The translations under genes and the position numbers were made by a program. 51,548 nt of DNA, from positions 41,880 to 93,427 of the forward strand of contig DKUU01000036.1 in assembly GCA_002490835.1 (NCBI GenBank), in the 5' to 3' direction. This document shows, one piece after another, positions 43,024-51,548 of the stretch (its first letter is position 1; each line of letters opens with the position of its first letter). The DNA is from Lachnospiraceae bacterium UBA7196 (GTDB lineage: Bacteria > Bacillota > Clostridia > Lachnospirales > Lachnospiraceae). The notes under the pieces were generated by a model that was not told the DNA's origin, did no database searches, and saw only the letters and a list, made by a program, of their open reading frames with translations.

Positions 43024-44871
43024 TTAATTTTTCTCCAGATTCATATATTGCAGATAAAGCGCAGCGAAATTTTTCCGTTTCGCCAAATTTACGCTTTCCA
43101 CCGTGATCCCCGAAGAAAGCATCTCCTCCAGAGCATTCCTGTCGATCCTGTCTTCCCACAGCGCGCGGCCCATCGAAAAGGCCCCTGCCAGCGAAGTATT
43201 TCCCACCACTTCCACTCTGCCCCGCAGCACATCCGGCAAAAGCCCAATGGCATAAGCAGCCTCCGCATCCAGCTCATAGCCGAAGCCGCCAGCCAGATAC
43301 AGCCTTTTCACCTTAGGACAGCCCATTTCCTGCCATAAGATTTCGATTCCGGCACGGATAGCTGCCTTTGCCATCTGCAAAGCGCGGATATCTTCCTTTT
43401 TCATACTGCAGGAAGTCCCGCCCCCCGCTTCTTTGGCGCTGCCGTTTCGTACCTGCTCTCCGGCGGTACGGTTCCTGACCGCCTCCGTGAAAATATGACT
43501 CCGCACCGGCTCTACCGGTACGCCTTCCGTAAAATAAGGTTCCTCCAGAAGGCCCGTCTCATCCAAGATCCCCCGCCGCAAAAAGGACGCCACCAGAGCG
43601 ATCCGGTCCGTGCCGATGAGGCCGCTCTCCCCGCCGCCTTCAAAGGCAGGCCCCGCCGCCGTCGCCGTGACGAGCATGCGCTTTCCGTCCGTAATCGCCA
43701 TCTCGCCGTTCGTGCCAAGGTCGATCAAAAACCGCACGCCGCCGTCCGTTTTCTCAAACCCGGGCAGCATCCGCAGCGCGTAGAGTCCCGCCACCATGTC
43801 GCCCCCCACAAAAGTACTGATACCGGGCGCAAGATACACCGGCAGGCATCTCAAAGCCTCCCTTTCCCAAATCTGCGGCTCCACTGCCGAAGCAGTTCCG
43901 GCCGCCATACCTCTCGCAAATGTCGAAGTCTTTTGTTCCAGACAGGCAAACAGCCTCGCAAGCGTTGTCTCCTGCACGCCGATCTCCACCGGCGTAAAGG
44001 GACTTCTCCCCAGTCCCTGCACATCATATCCCATAAGAAGGTGTTCCATCGTGGTATTTCCCGCGATACAAATGCAGCGCAGACTCCCGGCATCCTCGCA
44101 GCGCATCGATAGATAAGAAAGGAAGCGCCGCAGTCCCCGCAGGAGCGTCTCGCAGACCAGTCTCTGCAGTTCTTCCCTGTGCCCTGCGCAGGATGCCTGT
44201 ATGCGGGAAAGCACATCCGCCCCGTAACTCCTCTGCGGATTATGTTCGCAGTAAGTATCGACCGCCTCCCCGGACTCCATGGAATACAGCTGCATGGCGA
44301 TAGTAGTGGTCCCCAGATCCACGGCGATCATATAACCCGTAGCATCTGATTTCGTAACACCTGTTTGATTTTTTGAAATAACAGTTGCGCTTTTTATTCC
44401 GTTTTCTGCGCCATCCATCCTCTCATTTGGCAATTCCATAGCGCCTGCTGTTTGATTTTCAGTATACTTTTTCTCTTGACCACTTAAGTCAATATTTTCT
44501 GACAGGGGTATCGTTTTTGTCAGGATCGGGACTTCTGCTTCTCTATGATTCAACAGTCTGACCACACAGTCCGTCCGCGGCTTCGCCATACAGGCAAGAC
44601 GGTATCCCCGCCGCAGCTCTTCCGGCGAAAAGCGCTTTCTTTCCATCGCTACAGGTACCGGCGCGCCGTCTAAAAACTGCACCGCACAATCGCCGCACAC
44701 CCCTCTGCCGCCGCAGTTACTTCCTGTTAGCAAACGGTTTTTCTGTAAAACTGACATCAATGTCATAAAAGGATCCTGTGTCACCAAGATCCTTTTCGGC
44801 TTCTGCTCTTCACTAACAGTATTTTGTTTTTCGTCATCGATAACGACCGTGATTTTAATTTGTTCAGACAA
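43024..44871 (-). CDS. RACo-like [2Fe-2S] ASKHA-domain activator (DUF4445)
   Basis: A 615-residue protein with an N-terminal [2Fe-2S] ferredoxin domain (Cys in NCGGRGVCGDCAV, and LACMAKP), a linker and an ASKHA ATPase-like domain (YMIAVDLGTTTIAMQLYS; the second phosphate motif is FLIDLGTNGEMAI). RACo proteins reductively reactivate corrinoid methyltransferase systems. No corrinoid protein or methyltransferase is adjacent, so the partner must be elsewhere. TTG at 44871 after GAGGAG is the best start; an ATG at 44889 lacks a binding site and would overlap DUF4250 further. Confidence 0.9.
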   Translation of the reverse strand: MSEQIKITVVIDDEKQNTVSEEQKPKRILVTQDPFMTLMSVLQKNRLLTGSNCGGRGVCGDCAVQFLDGAPVPVAMERKRFSPEELRRGYRLACMAKPRTDCVVRLLNHREAEVPILTKTIPLSENIDLSGQEKKYTENQTAGAMELPNERMDGAENGIKSATVISKNQTGVTKSDATGYMIAVDLGTTTIAMQLYSMESGEAVDTYCEHNPQRSYGADVLSRIQASCAGHREELQRLVCETLLRGLRRFLSYLSMRCEDAGSLRCICIAGNTTMEHLLMGYDVQGLGRSPFTPVEIGVQETTLARLFACLEQKTSTFARGMAAGTASAVEPQIWEREALRCLPVYLAPGISTFVGGDMVAGLYALRMLPGFEKTDGGVRFLIDLGTNGEMAITDGKRMLVTATAAGPAFEGGGESGLIGTDRIALVASFLRRGILDETGLLEEPYFTEGVPVEPVRSHIFTEAVRNRTAGEQVRNGSAKEAGGGTSCSMKKEDIRALQMAKAAIRAGIEILWQEMGCPKVKRLYLAGGFGYELDAEAAYAIGLLPDVLRGRVEVVGNTSLAGAFSMGRALWEDRIDRNALEEMLSSGITVESVNLAKRKNFAALYLQYMNLEKN

Positions 44872-45034
44872 ACTGATTTTTCTCCTCATCGTAATGATAG
44901 TCAATACTTGCCAATTTTTCGATCAGCTCATTGCGATCCGCGTCGAGGTCCTCGCAGAGCAAATCGAGACTGCTGTAAAAATCACGCAGCTTTAAGTTTA
45001 CATAACTCAGCAACATCACAGGATCTTTTGGCAC
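44864..45034 (-). CDS. DUF4250 small protein
   Basis: A 56-residue protein beginning PKDPVMLLSYVNLKLRDFY and ending IDYHYDEEKNQFV, matching the length and ends of the DUF4250 family of Lachnospiraceae. Start is probably GTG at 45034, with a weak AGG-rich binding site upstream. Its stop overlaps the predicted start of the RACo-like gene (44871), so the two are likely coupled. Function unknown. It is too short to be found by the usual ORF length cut-offs. Confidence 0.85.
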   Translation of the reverse strand: MPKDPVMLLSYVNLKLRDFYSSLDLLCEDLDADRNELIEKLASIDYHYDEEKNQFV

Positions 45035-45125
45035 CCCATTTACCTGCCTTTCTTAAAATAACATCATCTATCAAATATAAAATAACATATTCTTTCTTAT
45101 ATCATAACTCAGCAGTCTGCATCTA

Positions 45126-46328
45126 TCAGCGCAGCGACATCTCCACGCGGTAAGTTTTGCCGTCGCTGACCACCCGCCCCATACTGCCGCAGATCAGGGG
45201 CATCATCGGAGCAATATGACCAATGTCCGCATCCATCAGGATCGGCACGTGATATTTCGCAAGCATCTCCGTCACAGCCAGATACTCGTCGATGCCAAAT
45301 TCTTCCGCGTCCATCCCTACTCTGGGCCTGCCGATCAGAAACCCGCTGCAATGTTTAAACCAGCCCGCATGCTCCATCTGCCACATGGCACGGCGGATTC
45401 CCATGAGATTCAAGTCGCAGGCCTCCAGAAACCAGAGGATACCGTCGTCCTGATAGCGATCCACAAAATCCGTCACTCTGTCATAGCCCGTCCCCAGCAG
45501 ATTCACCAGACAGTCCACACAACCGCCGAGGAGTCTGCCGGAGAAGTCGATCTGCGGTGTCCCTGTAAGCGCACCTTCCGTATCAGCCATCCTGCTTTCT
45601 GCCGCATCAGTCTTCTTGCCTGCTGCCATTTCAGCCGACTTTCCATTTCCTTCCGCATGAAACTCTGCTTTCGCCGCTATCCCACTCATGATGCATTCTG
45701 TTTTCGCCAGACTCTCAACATTCGTCCTGCCGTCGGGCAGAAGATATTTGATCACCGAAAGTTCCGTCAGGTTGTAAGGCACGCAGGGATGCTCCTCATC
45801 TTTCAGAGATTCCTTTTCCCAGAGGTCGTACCCTGTCATGGCAAGCTTCTCTCCCCGCAGAAGCGCCATCGTATCCGAGAGGGATTCATGCCAAGGCTCC
45901 ATGCCGAAGGTCCCCGCGCAGGGGCCATAGATAGAAGCCGTGTCGCAGAGGGTGGTCAACAGGAAGGTAAAATTCGTGTTGTCGGAGTAGCCCAGATACC
46001 ACTTCGGATCAGCTTTCCCAATCCGTTCAAAATCCACGTAATCGAGAATCTCGCACATCAGCTCGCCACCGCCGCATGAGATGAGGATGTCGCTGTCTTT
46101 ATCACAGTATCCTTCCGTCAGTTCCTTTCCGCAGGAGGGCGGCGTGCTGCTGATACCGACGCCATCCCCTGCGTAGCAATTGGGACCGAACTTCATGCGA
46201 TAGCCCAAGGCATCCCACTTTTTCTGCGCGTTATCAAAAGCGCTCCGATACGGCTCTATGGCGCACCCGCAGGAGGGCGCCACAAATCCGATGGTTCCGT
46301 TTTCGGGTAAAAATTTCGGATATCGCAT
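45126..46328 (-). CDS. S66 family peptidase (LD-carboxypeptidase/MccF-like)
   Basis: A 400-residue serine peptidase of family S66. The nucleophile Ser is in YLGYSDNTNFTF, the catalytic Glu in ILWFLEACDLN and the His in DADIGHIAP. LD-carboxypeptidases trim peptidoglycan tetrapeptides; MccF relatives give immunity to microcin C. The two halves flank a low-complexity stretch (around residues 215-265; AAKAEFHAEGNGKSAE), not typical of the family. Start follows GGGAG. It lies directly downstream of clpB in the same direction. Confidence 0.92.
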   Translation of the reverse strand: MRYPKFLPENGTIGFVAPSCGCAIEPYRSAFDNAQKKWDALGYRMKFGPNCYAGDGVGISSTPPSCGKELTEGYCDKDSDILISCGGGELMCEILDYVDFERIGKADPKWYLGYSDNTNFTFLLTTLCDTASIYGPCAGTFGMEPWHESLSDTMALLRGEKLAMTGYDLWEKESLKDEEHPCVPYNLTELSVIKYLLPDGRTNVESLAKTECIMSGIAAKAEFHAEGNGKSAEMAAGKKTDAAESRMADTEGALTGTPQIDFSGRLLGGCVDCLVNLLGTGYDRVTDFVDRYQDDGILWFLEACDLNLMGIRRAMWQMEHAGWFKHCSGFLIGRPRVGMDAEEFGIDEYLAVTEMLAKYHVPILMDADIGHIAPMMPLICGSMGRVVSDGKTYRVEMSLR

Positions 46329-46365
46329 GATTTCTCCCTTTCGTCATTATATAACATATGATACT

Positions 46366-48948
46366 TTACTTTCTCCGCGCCGTCAACGCCTCATTCTCCA
46401 CAGTGATAAGGATGGTATCTTTCGCATTCACCTGATCGGAAAGAATCAGTTTCGCGGACAGCGTCTCCACATACTTCTGGATATAGCGCTTTAAAGGCCT
46501 TGCGCCGTACACGGGATCGTAAGCGTTGTCCACGATGAACTGCGCCGCCTCCGGCGCCAGCTCGATAGACAATTCCCTGTCCGCAAGCCGCCTGTTCAAA
46601 TCCGCCACGATCAGGCCGATGATGCCGTTTATATTGTCCTTTGTCAGAGGCTTGAAGAGGATCGTCTCATCCAGACGGTTCAAAAATTCCGGCCGGAAAT
46701 GGCTGCGCAGATCGCCCATCACCAGTCCTTCCGCCTCTGCGGTAATATTGCCCTCCGCATCTATGCCTTCTAGAAGATATTCCGCGCCGATATTGGAGGT
46801 CATGATGAGGATGGTGTTCTTGAAATCCACCGTCCTGCCCTGCGAATCCGTGATGCGCCCGTCGTCAAGCACCTGTAAGAGTACATTGAAAACATCCGGA
46901 TGCGCTTTCTCGATCTCATCAAAAAGCACCACCGAGTAGGGTTTCCTTCTGACCGCTTCGGTCAACTGTCCGCCTTCCTCATAGCCCACATATCCGGGAG
47001 GCGCTCCCACCAGTCTGGAAACGGAGTGTTTCTCCATATACTCGCTCATATCGATACGGACCATGTTCGTCTCGTCGTCAAACAGCGACGCGGCAAGCGC
47101 CTTGGCAAGCTCCGTCTTCCCCACGCCCGTAGGGCCGAGAAACAGGAAGGAGCCGATGGGCTTGGTGGGATCCTTGATCCCCGCCTTGGAACGAATAATA
47201 GCATCCGTTACCTTTGTCACGCCCTCGTCCTGCCCAATCACCCGCCTGTGCAGCTCCACGTCCAGATGCAGGGTCTTATTGCGCTCGCTCTCCGTAAGCT
47301 TCGCCACTGGAATGCCCGTCCAGCGGGAAATGATCTTTGCGATTTCCTCGTCGGACACGCTCTGATGTACCAGAGAAAGTTCCTCCTCCCCGACGCGTTC
47401 CTCCTCGATCTCCAACTGCTTTTTCAGATTGGGCAGCTTTCCGTAGCTTAATTCCGCCGCCTTCTCGTAATCGCCATCGCGCTGGGCAATCTGAATCTGG
47501 CTGTTTACATCATCAATTTCCTCGCGAATTTTCGATAATTTTTCTACGGACGCCTTCTCGTTCTCCCACTGTGCCATGCGGTTTTTCAGCTCTTCCTTCT
47601 GTTCCGCCAGCTCTTTTTGCAGATTAGCAAGGCGTTCGCGGCTTAAATTATCGTCCTCTTTTTTCAAAGCCGTTTCTTCTATTTCTAATTGCATGACTCT
47701 GCGCTGCAGCTCATCAAGCTCCGTCGGCATGGAGTCAAGCTCTGTTTTGATCAGGGCGCAGGCCTCATCCACTAAGTCGATCGCCTTATCCGGCAGAAAA
47801 CGGTCAGAAATATAACGGTTCGACAGCACCGCCGCGCTCACCAACGCATTGTCCATGATCTTTACGCCGTGGTAGACCTCGTAACGCTCTTTCAGGCCGC
47901 GCAGGATGGAAATAGTATCCTCCACCGTCGGCTCTTCCACCATCACCGGCTGAAAACGCCTTGCCAGCGCGGCGTCTTTCTCGATATACTGGCGGTATTC
48001 ATCCAGCGTCGTCGCGCCGATACAGTGCAGCTCGCCTCTCGCCAGCATGGGCTTTAACATATTGCCCGCATCCATCGCGCCGTCCGACTTGCCCGCACCC
48101 ACGATCAGATGCAGCTCATCGATGAAGAGAATGATCTGCCCGTCGCTGTTCTTGACGTCTTCTAACACCGCCTTCAGGCGCTCCTCGAACTCACCCCGAT
48201 ACTTTGCGCCGGCCACCAGTGCGCCCATATCCAGCGAGAATATCTTTTTATCTTTAAGGCCCTCCGGCACGTCGCCCCTGACAATACGCTGCGCCAGTCC
48301 CTCCGCGACGGCGGTCTTGCCCACGCCCGGCTCGCCGATCAGTACAGGGTTATTCTTAGTCTTGCGGGAAAGGATGCGGATCACGTTGCGAATCTCGCTG
48401 TCACGTCCGATCACCGGATCAAGCTTCTGACTTCTGGCCCTCTCCACCAGATCCTGCCCATATTTCTCCAATGTATCATAAGTGGCTTCCGGATTGTCCG
48501 AAGTCACGCGCTGATTACCGCGCACCGTGGAGAGCGCCTGCAAAAAACGTTCTCTGGTGATGCCGAACTCCCGGAATATTTCCTTGATCTCCTTATTCGG
48601 ATGCTTGAGCATCGCAAGGAAGAGATGCTCCACCGACACATACTCATCGCCGAGCGCCTTGGCCTCGTCCTCCGCACCAATCAGCGCCTTATTTAAGTCC
48701 TGACCAATAAAAATCTGCCCGCCCTGCACTTTGGTACGCTTGGCAAGCGCCTGCTCTACTCGATTTACATAATATTCCTTCTGAATCTCCATCTTTTCAA
48801 TCAGTTTAAGGATCAAACTGTCTTCGATGGTAAGCAGGCTGTATAACAGGTGTTCCTGCTCGATCTCCTGATTGCCGTATTCGTAAGCCAGCTTCTCGCA
48901 GCGTTCAACCGCTTGTATGGATTTTTGTGTAAATTTCGTTAAGTTCAT
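46366..48948 (-). CDS. clpB: ATP-dependent chaperone ClpB
   Basis: An 860-residue Hsp100 disaggregase. It has the Clp_N repeat domain (~1-145), AAA-1 with Walker A GEPGVGKTAVAE, the coiled-coil middle domain (~400-520), AAA-2 with GPTGVGKTELAKAL and the typical C-terminal helical domain. It works with DnaK to unfold aggregates. The start follows GGGAGG. A TTGACA-17-TAATGT promoter with an overlapping CIRCE (49045-49071) shows HrcA control. Its length is normal. Confidence 0.98.
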   Translation of the reverse strand: MNLTKFTQKSIQAVERCEKLAYEYGNQEIEQEHLLYSLLTIEDSLILKLIEKMEIQKEYYVNRVEQALAKRTKVQGGQIFIGQDLNKALIGAEDEAKALGDEYVSVEHLFLAMLKHPNKEIKEIFREFGITRERFLQALSTVRGNQRVTSDNPEATYDTLEKYGQDLVERARSQKLDPVIGRDSEIRNVIRILSRKTKNNPVLIGEPGVGKTAVAEGLAQRIVRGDVPEGLKDKKIFSLDMGALVAGAKYRGEFEERLKAVLEDVKNSDGQIILFIDELHLIVGAGKSDGAMDAGNMLKPMLARGELHCIGATTLDEYRQYIEKDAALARRFQPVMVEEPTVEDTISILRGLKERYEVYHGVKIMDNALVSAAVLSNRYISDRFLPDKAIDLVDEACALIKTELDSMPTELDELQRRVMQLEIEETALKKEDDNLSRERLANLQKELAEQKEELKNRMAQWENEKASVEKLSKIREEIDDVNSQIQIAQRDGDYEKAAELSYGKLPNLKKQLEIEEERVGEEELSLVHQSVSDEEIAKIISRWTGIPVAKLTESERNKTLHLDVELHRRVIGQDEGVTKVTDAIIRSKAGIKDPTKPIGSFLFLGPTGVGKTELAKALAASLFDDETNMVRIDMSEYMEKHSVSRLVGAPPGYVGYEEGGQLTEAVRRKPYSVVLFDEIEKAHPDVFNVLLQVLDDGRITDSQGRTVDFKNTILIMTSNIGAEYLLEGIDAEGNITAEAEGLVMGDLRSHFRPEFLNRLDETILFKPLTKDNINGIIGLIVADLNRRLADRELSIELAPEAAQFIVDNAYDPVYGARPLKRYIQKYVETLSAKLILSDQVNAKDTILITVENEALTARRK

Positions 48949-49028
48949 AGCAGCCTCCCTTCTGTGCAGCAGTGCTGCACAAAGTCCTTTCGGGCTTATA
49001 TTTCTGCTTTTTCTTCATTTACAACATC

Positions 49029-49071
49029 ACATTACAACGGATTGTTAGCACTGTCAAGAGGTGAGTGCTAA
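49029..49071 (-). promoter_or_regulatory. clpB promoter with CIRCE operator
   Basis: TTGACA (49052-49057, minus) and TAATGT (49029-49034) are spaced by 17 nt. The inverted repeat TTAGCACTG-N9-GAGTGCTAA (49045-49071) matches the HrcA operator CIRCE with a single mismatch and overlaps the -35 box. This indicates HrcA repression of clpB. Confidence 0.93.
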
Positions 49072-49153
49072 TTATTTTATTAAAATTTTGCAAACTCAGT
49101 ATTTATGCGGGTTTGCGTGTCCTAGAATTTAGAATAGTTATACTGAAAAAAAT

Positions 49154-49186
49154 AAGGAGTATTCCTTCTATAATAGAACACTCCTT
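49154..49186 (-). terminator. Rho-independent terminator of Rpn-type gene
   Basis: Minus-strand stem AAGGAGTGTTC pairs with its partner GAATACTCCTT (11 bp including a G-U pair), followed by ATTTTTTTC. It lies 28 bp past the stop of the Rpn-type nuclease gene. Confidence 0.85.
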
Positions 49187-49213
49187 CCCTCTCCTCAGTT
49201 CAATCAAACATCT

Positions 49214-50059
49214 TTATAACCTTTTATACAGAATCTCTCTATCCTGTTCTTTAATCTCGAGCACGTTCATTGCCTGCTCTGCCCCTAGCTTCATATTTGC
49301 CATAAGATTTCTTATGGACTCCAACAGACTATTCAGTCTTGCATTTTCTGCATACTCTTTTGCATAGCCTTTCGCATATTCTTCCGCATAGTCTTTCGCA
49401 TACTTCTCAACCGCTTCACACATTCTCTTCCGACCTCCTTCTTCCTTAAAATGCTTTACCCCTTTAGCCAGTTCCGGATAATACATATCCTTCGCTTCTT
49501 TACAGCCAAAGTCGTGTAACAGATTTCCAATCGCATCATCACCCTTATAAGCCCCGTTAACGTATATGATGTGTGAGCCATCATCAAACAACTCATTCGT
49601 CTCCTCAAAATGACGATTGATCGTATAAATCGGTATCCCACGCTTAAAGATATCCGTCCGGGTGATAAACACCATATATGAGTCTTGAAGTTCCGAAAAC
49701 TCCTGCCCCGCTTTCAGCATCCGGGAATCCATCATACTACTATTGAACCGGGCTCTTCGGATGTGCGCTCCCTCTGGCTTTTGCTGTACCTCTACATTAT
49801 ACTGCTTTCCTGTGCTGTCCTTTGCCAGAATATCCAAGCGGATATCCCGCCCGCCAACAACAGGACTTTGCAATTCTCTCTGCCCCACAACACTTACAAC
49901 TTGAATATCGTCCTTTTTCAGTATAATCTTTAACAGAAGCTCTGTTGCTTCTATATTGCCATCAAACACCATAGACATCAGATCATCATCGAATAAGCTC
50001 ATGCCGTCAACAATCTGCTCTACAGTTCTGGTATCCTGCCGTATTTCTTCTCCAGTCAT
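49214..50059 (-). CDS. Rpn-family recombination-promoting nuclease/putative transposase
   Basis: A 281-residue protein of the PD-(D/E)XK Rpn/transposase_31-like family, abundant in gut Clostridia. The nuclease core runs through GRDIRLDILAKDSTGKQYNVEVQQ (only the core VEVQQ and RLDILAKD are given as motifs). A C-terminal coiled region contains repeated Tyr-Ala units (EKYAKDYAEEYAKGYAKEYA). Such proteins may be mobile themselves or act in recombination. The start ATG follows AAGGCGGTG. A strong terminator lies after the stop. Confidence 0.88.
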   Translation of the reverse strand: MTGEEIRQDTRTVEQIVDGMSLFDDDLMSMVFDGNIEATELLLKIILKKDDIQVVSVVGQRELQSPVVGGRDIRLDILAKDSTGKQYNVEVQQKPEGAHIRRARFNSSMMDSRMLKAGQEFSELQDSYMVFITRTDIFKRGIPIYTINRHFEETNELFDDGSHIIYVNGAYKGDDAIGNLLHDFGCKEAKDMYYPELAKGVKHFKEEGGRKRMCEAVEKYAKDYAEEYAKGYAKEYAENARLNSLLESIRNLMANMKLGAEQAMNVLEIKEQDREILYKRL

Positions 50060-50185
50060 CTAATCACCGCCTTCTTGACCGTCTCTTCTTTTGCTATCTC
50101 ATCATTCAGTTACTATTATTATATCCTATCGTGCAAGGACTCACAATCTGATTTTCCACTATATATGATTGTCATATGTATCTCG

Positions 50186-50829
50186 TTAATCATACAAAGG
50201 CGAACGCTTCACTTTGCTATCTGTGCATTTGCTATACTTATTATTATCCCATAATGCAATGTTGTACTTTTTTGTATAATGAGAAAAATACTTGACACCA
50301 GAAATATCTTTTCTCTGTTTAATGATATCCAGTAGATTCAAGGTAGCGTCATAATCCATATCCTTAAAATTGGGGGATGTGAAATAGTTACATATGAATA
50401 TATAGAGCGCCCTTATATCAAAATAATATTTATTCGCAAAACATTTAACCGTATTTTCTGTAAATATGCTGTCCAGAGCTTTTGAAGTAGTAAATGTAAA
50501 ATCCATAACATTTATGTCCTCATTGATTACACACTCAGCTACTGAAAGATAATCCGCTCCATTTGGCTTTTGTTCCTTGCAAGATGGCTTATAGGTACGC
50601 CATTATTATCTCTAATAATTCCTGCCTCTTCGCCATCACAATCATTTATAATCCGTGCCCTATAATAGATACCCTTATCCATTTTTGTTACAGGCATATG
50701 TATTGCTGCTTGTCTGAAAAGTTCTGCATTTTTTGCTTTTCCTTTATCCCTATGACTCTCAAAAGCATACTGCATGGCATTAAAACTAGCAACCAGCGCC
50801 TCTCCCGTATTCATCTTAAAATCTGCCAT
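50186..50829 (-). pseudogene. Decayed RES-domain-like gene
   Basis: One frame from 50829 (behind GAGAGGG) gives YYRARIINDCDGEEAGIIRD and DNNGVPISHLAR, then stops at 50539. The other frame continues in its own sense from about 50570 (KEQKPNGADYLSVAECVINE) to 50186, with CFANKYYFDIRALYIFICNY. Joined, the two resemble RES-type toxin domains with the middle segment missing. A frame change or deletion near 50570 is needed. It is co-directional with the AbrB/PIN pair. The family assignment is tentative. Confidence 0.5.
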
Positions 50830-50871
50830 TTTACCCTCTCTATCATATCTCGCTTACCTACTTTACATAAA

Positions 50872-51273
50872 TCAATACCCCACAAACTCAGCCGGTGTCA
50901 TAATTGCAGGCCTTTCCAACCCTGACTCTAAAAAGTCCTTATCCCCTGTAAGTAAAACATCCGCCCCCGCTTCCATGGCAGCCCGCAAAATCGGGCGGTC
51001 TTTCACATCCCGAATTTTCAGCTCTGCAATATCTTCATCAGTCGGAATCGGTACTAATTCCATCGTCAAAAGCGCAATCGAAAGAAATCTGTCCAATGCC
51101 GCAAGGCGGTTTGGGAATTTCTTATTAAATATCCGTTTCATTTCATCCACATTCTGCTCACAGATCAAACCATGATTCGGATAAGTCACCGCTTTCACAT
51201 ATGCCTGATAAGGAACACCATTGGCATTAAGCGCCGCCGAAATCAGAACATTCGTATCTATCAAAACCCTCAT
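50872..51273 (-). CDS. PIN-domain ribonuclease toxin
   Basis: A 133-residue PIN-domain protein with the acidic residues of the nuclease site in VLIDTNVLISAAL, in the central IRDVKDRPILRAAM and in LLTGDKDFLE. PIN toxins cut RNA, often tRNA or rRNA, and are neutralised by a small DNA-binding partner. Its start overlaps the stop of the AbrB-type antitoxin gene (ATGA). The pair forms a type II toxin-antitoxin module. Target RNA is unknown. Confidence 0.93.
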   Translation of the reverse strand: MRVLIDTNVLISAALNANGVPYQAYVKAVTYPNHGLICEQNVDEMKRIFNKKFPNRLAALDRFLSIALLTMELVPIPTDEDIAELKIRDVKDRPILRAAMEAGADVLLTGDKDFLESGLERPAIMTPAEFVGY

Positions 51274-51545
51274 GCCTTTTCATCCTCATTTCTAAGCTCC
51301 TTTACCATTGCCATTACGTCATCCTCAGAATGTATGCTTGCCCGTTCAGCGTCTTTCTCCATCTCCTGCTGTAATATCTGCATGGCATACACTGCAGAGT
51401 TAACAATACGGACTGTATTCTTCTCGACAATAAAGGAAATGCGATCACCGCTTGTTACTCCCAGAACTTCCCGTACATCTTTCGGGATTGTGACTTGTCC
51501 CTTTGCCATAACTTTTGCATTATCTACAAACGCATTTGCTGCCAT
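51270..51545 (-). CDS. AbrB/SpoVT-type antitoxin
   Basis: A 91-residue protein with an N-terminal SpoVT-AbrB DNA-binding fold (AKGQVTIPKDVREVLGVTSG) and an acidic C-terminal tail that would wrap the PIN toxin. The start ATG lies 3 bp from the window end, so its ribosome binding site and promoter are outside. It is coupled to the PIN toxin by a 4-bp overlap and is expected to repress its own operon. Confidence 0.92.
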   Translation of the reverse strand: MAANAFVDNAKVMAKGQVTIPKDVREVLGVTSGDRISFIVEKNTVRIVNSAVYAMQILQQEMEKDAERASIHSEDDVMAMVKELRNEDEKA

Positions 51546-51548
51546 AAT

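Overview
The window looks like a chromosomal segment of a Clostridia-class Firmicute, most likely a member of the Lachnospiraceae. The evidence is the gene content (DUF4364, DUF4250, DUF975, DUF1385, a RACo-like activator, two-gene sigma/ABC modules), AGGAGG-type ribosome binding sites, TTGACA/TATAAT promoters with 17-bp spacers, and a CIRCE operator upstream of clpB. No tRNA, rRNA, CRISPR array, prophage or intact insertion sequence was seen. Most genes lie on the minus strand. The assignment to a family is inference from protein resemblance without any search.

Layout. 1-8 kb: a carbohydrate-use block (GH53 endo-galactanase, an unrecognised 612-residue glycosidase/deacetylase-like protein with a small zinc-ribbon partner, LacI-type regulator, ECF-transporter S component, uridine-kinase-like protein, chemoreceptor). 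8-14 kb: subtilisin-like protease, a small HTH / DUF6773-like / CPBP protease cluster, a YeiH-type exporter and an unknown protein. 14-23 kb: nth, two DUF4143-type AAA ATPases, an isochorismatase-fold hydrolase, an ECF sigma factor with a membrane protein and an ABC exporter, and a second CPBP protease. 23-28.5 kb: Cof-type HAD phosphatase, an S1-domain protein whose frame is broken, a second broken exported-protein gene, a membrane-bound HTH regulator and a hemerythrin-CheX-like-REC fusion. 28.6-33.5 kb: the housekeeping block rho-rpmE-DUF1385-prmC-prfA. 33.6-37 kb: an ECF sigma factor followed by an unknown beta-repeat-like protein, then malic enzyme and DUF4364. 37-46.3 kb: DUF5722 protein, polysaccharide deacetylase, two-component system, DUF975, RACo-like activator, DUF4250 and S66 peptidase. 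46.4-51.5 kb: clpB with CIRCE, an Rpn-type nuclease, a decayed gene and an AbrB/PIN toxin-antitoxin pair.

The most unusual content is between genes. Two dispersed palindromic elements (22700-22826 and 36406-36508) share two conserved blocks, yet their outer arms differ in sequence and still pair, which is a covariation signal. A 227-bp element at 1435-1661 is bounded by perfect 25-bp inverted repeats and has nested stems. A triple-hairpin cassette at 41836-41942 sits between near-identical 21-bp direct repeats, and part of it recurs at 26.3 kb. Four 32-33-bp iteron-like units lie upstream of a DUF4143 ATPase promoter. The S1-domain gene is broken exactly at a T TTA AAT heptamer with an AGGAGG 10 nt upstream, so it is either a one-base deletion or a programmed -1 frameshift. 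Three genes (S1, the exported protein, the RES-like gene) are broken, so indel errors in the assembly should be excluded before biological readings are accepted.
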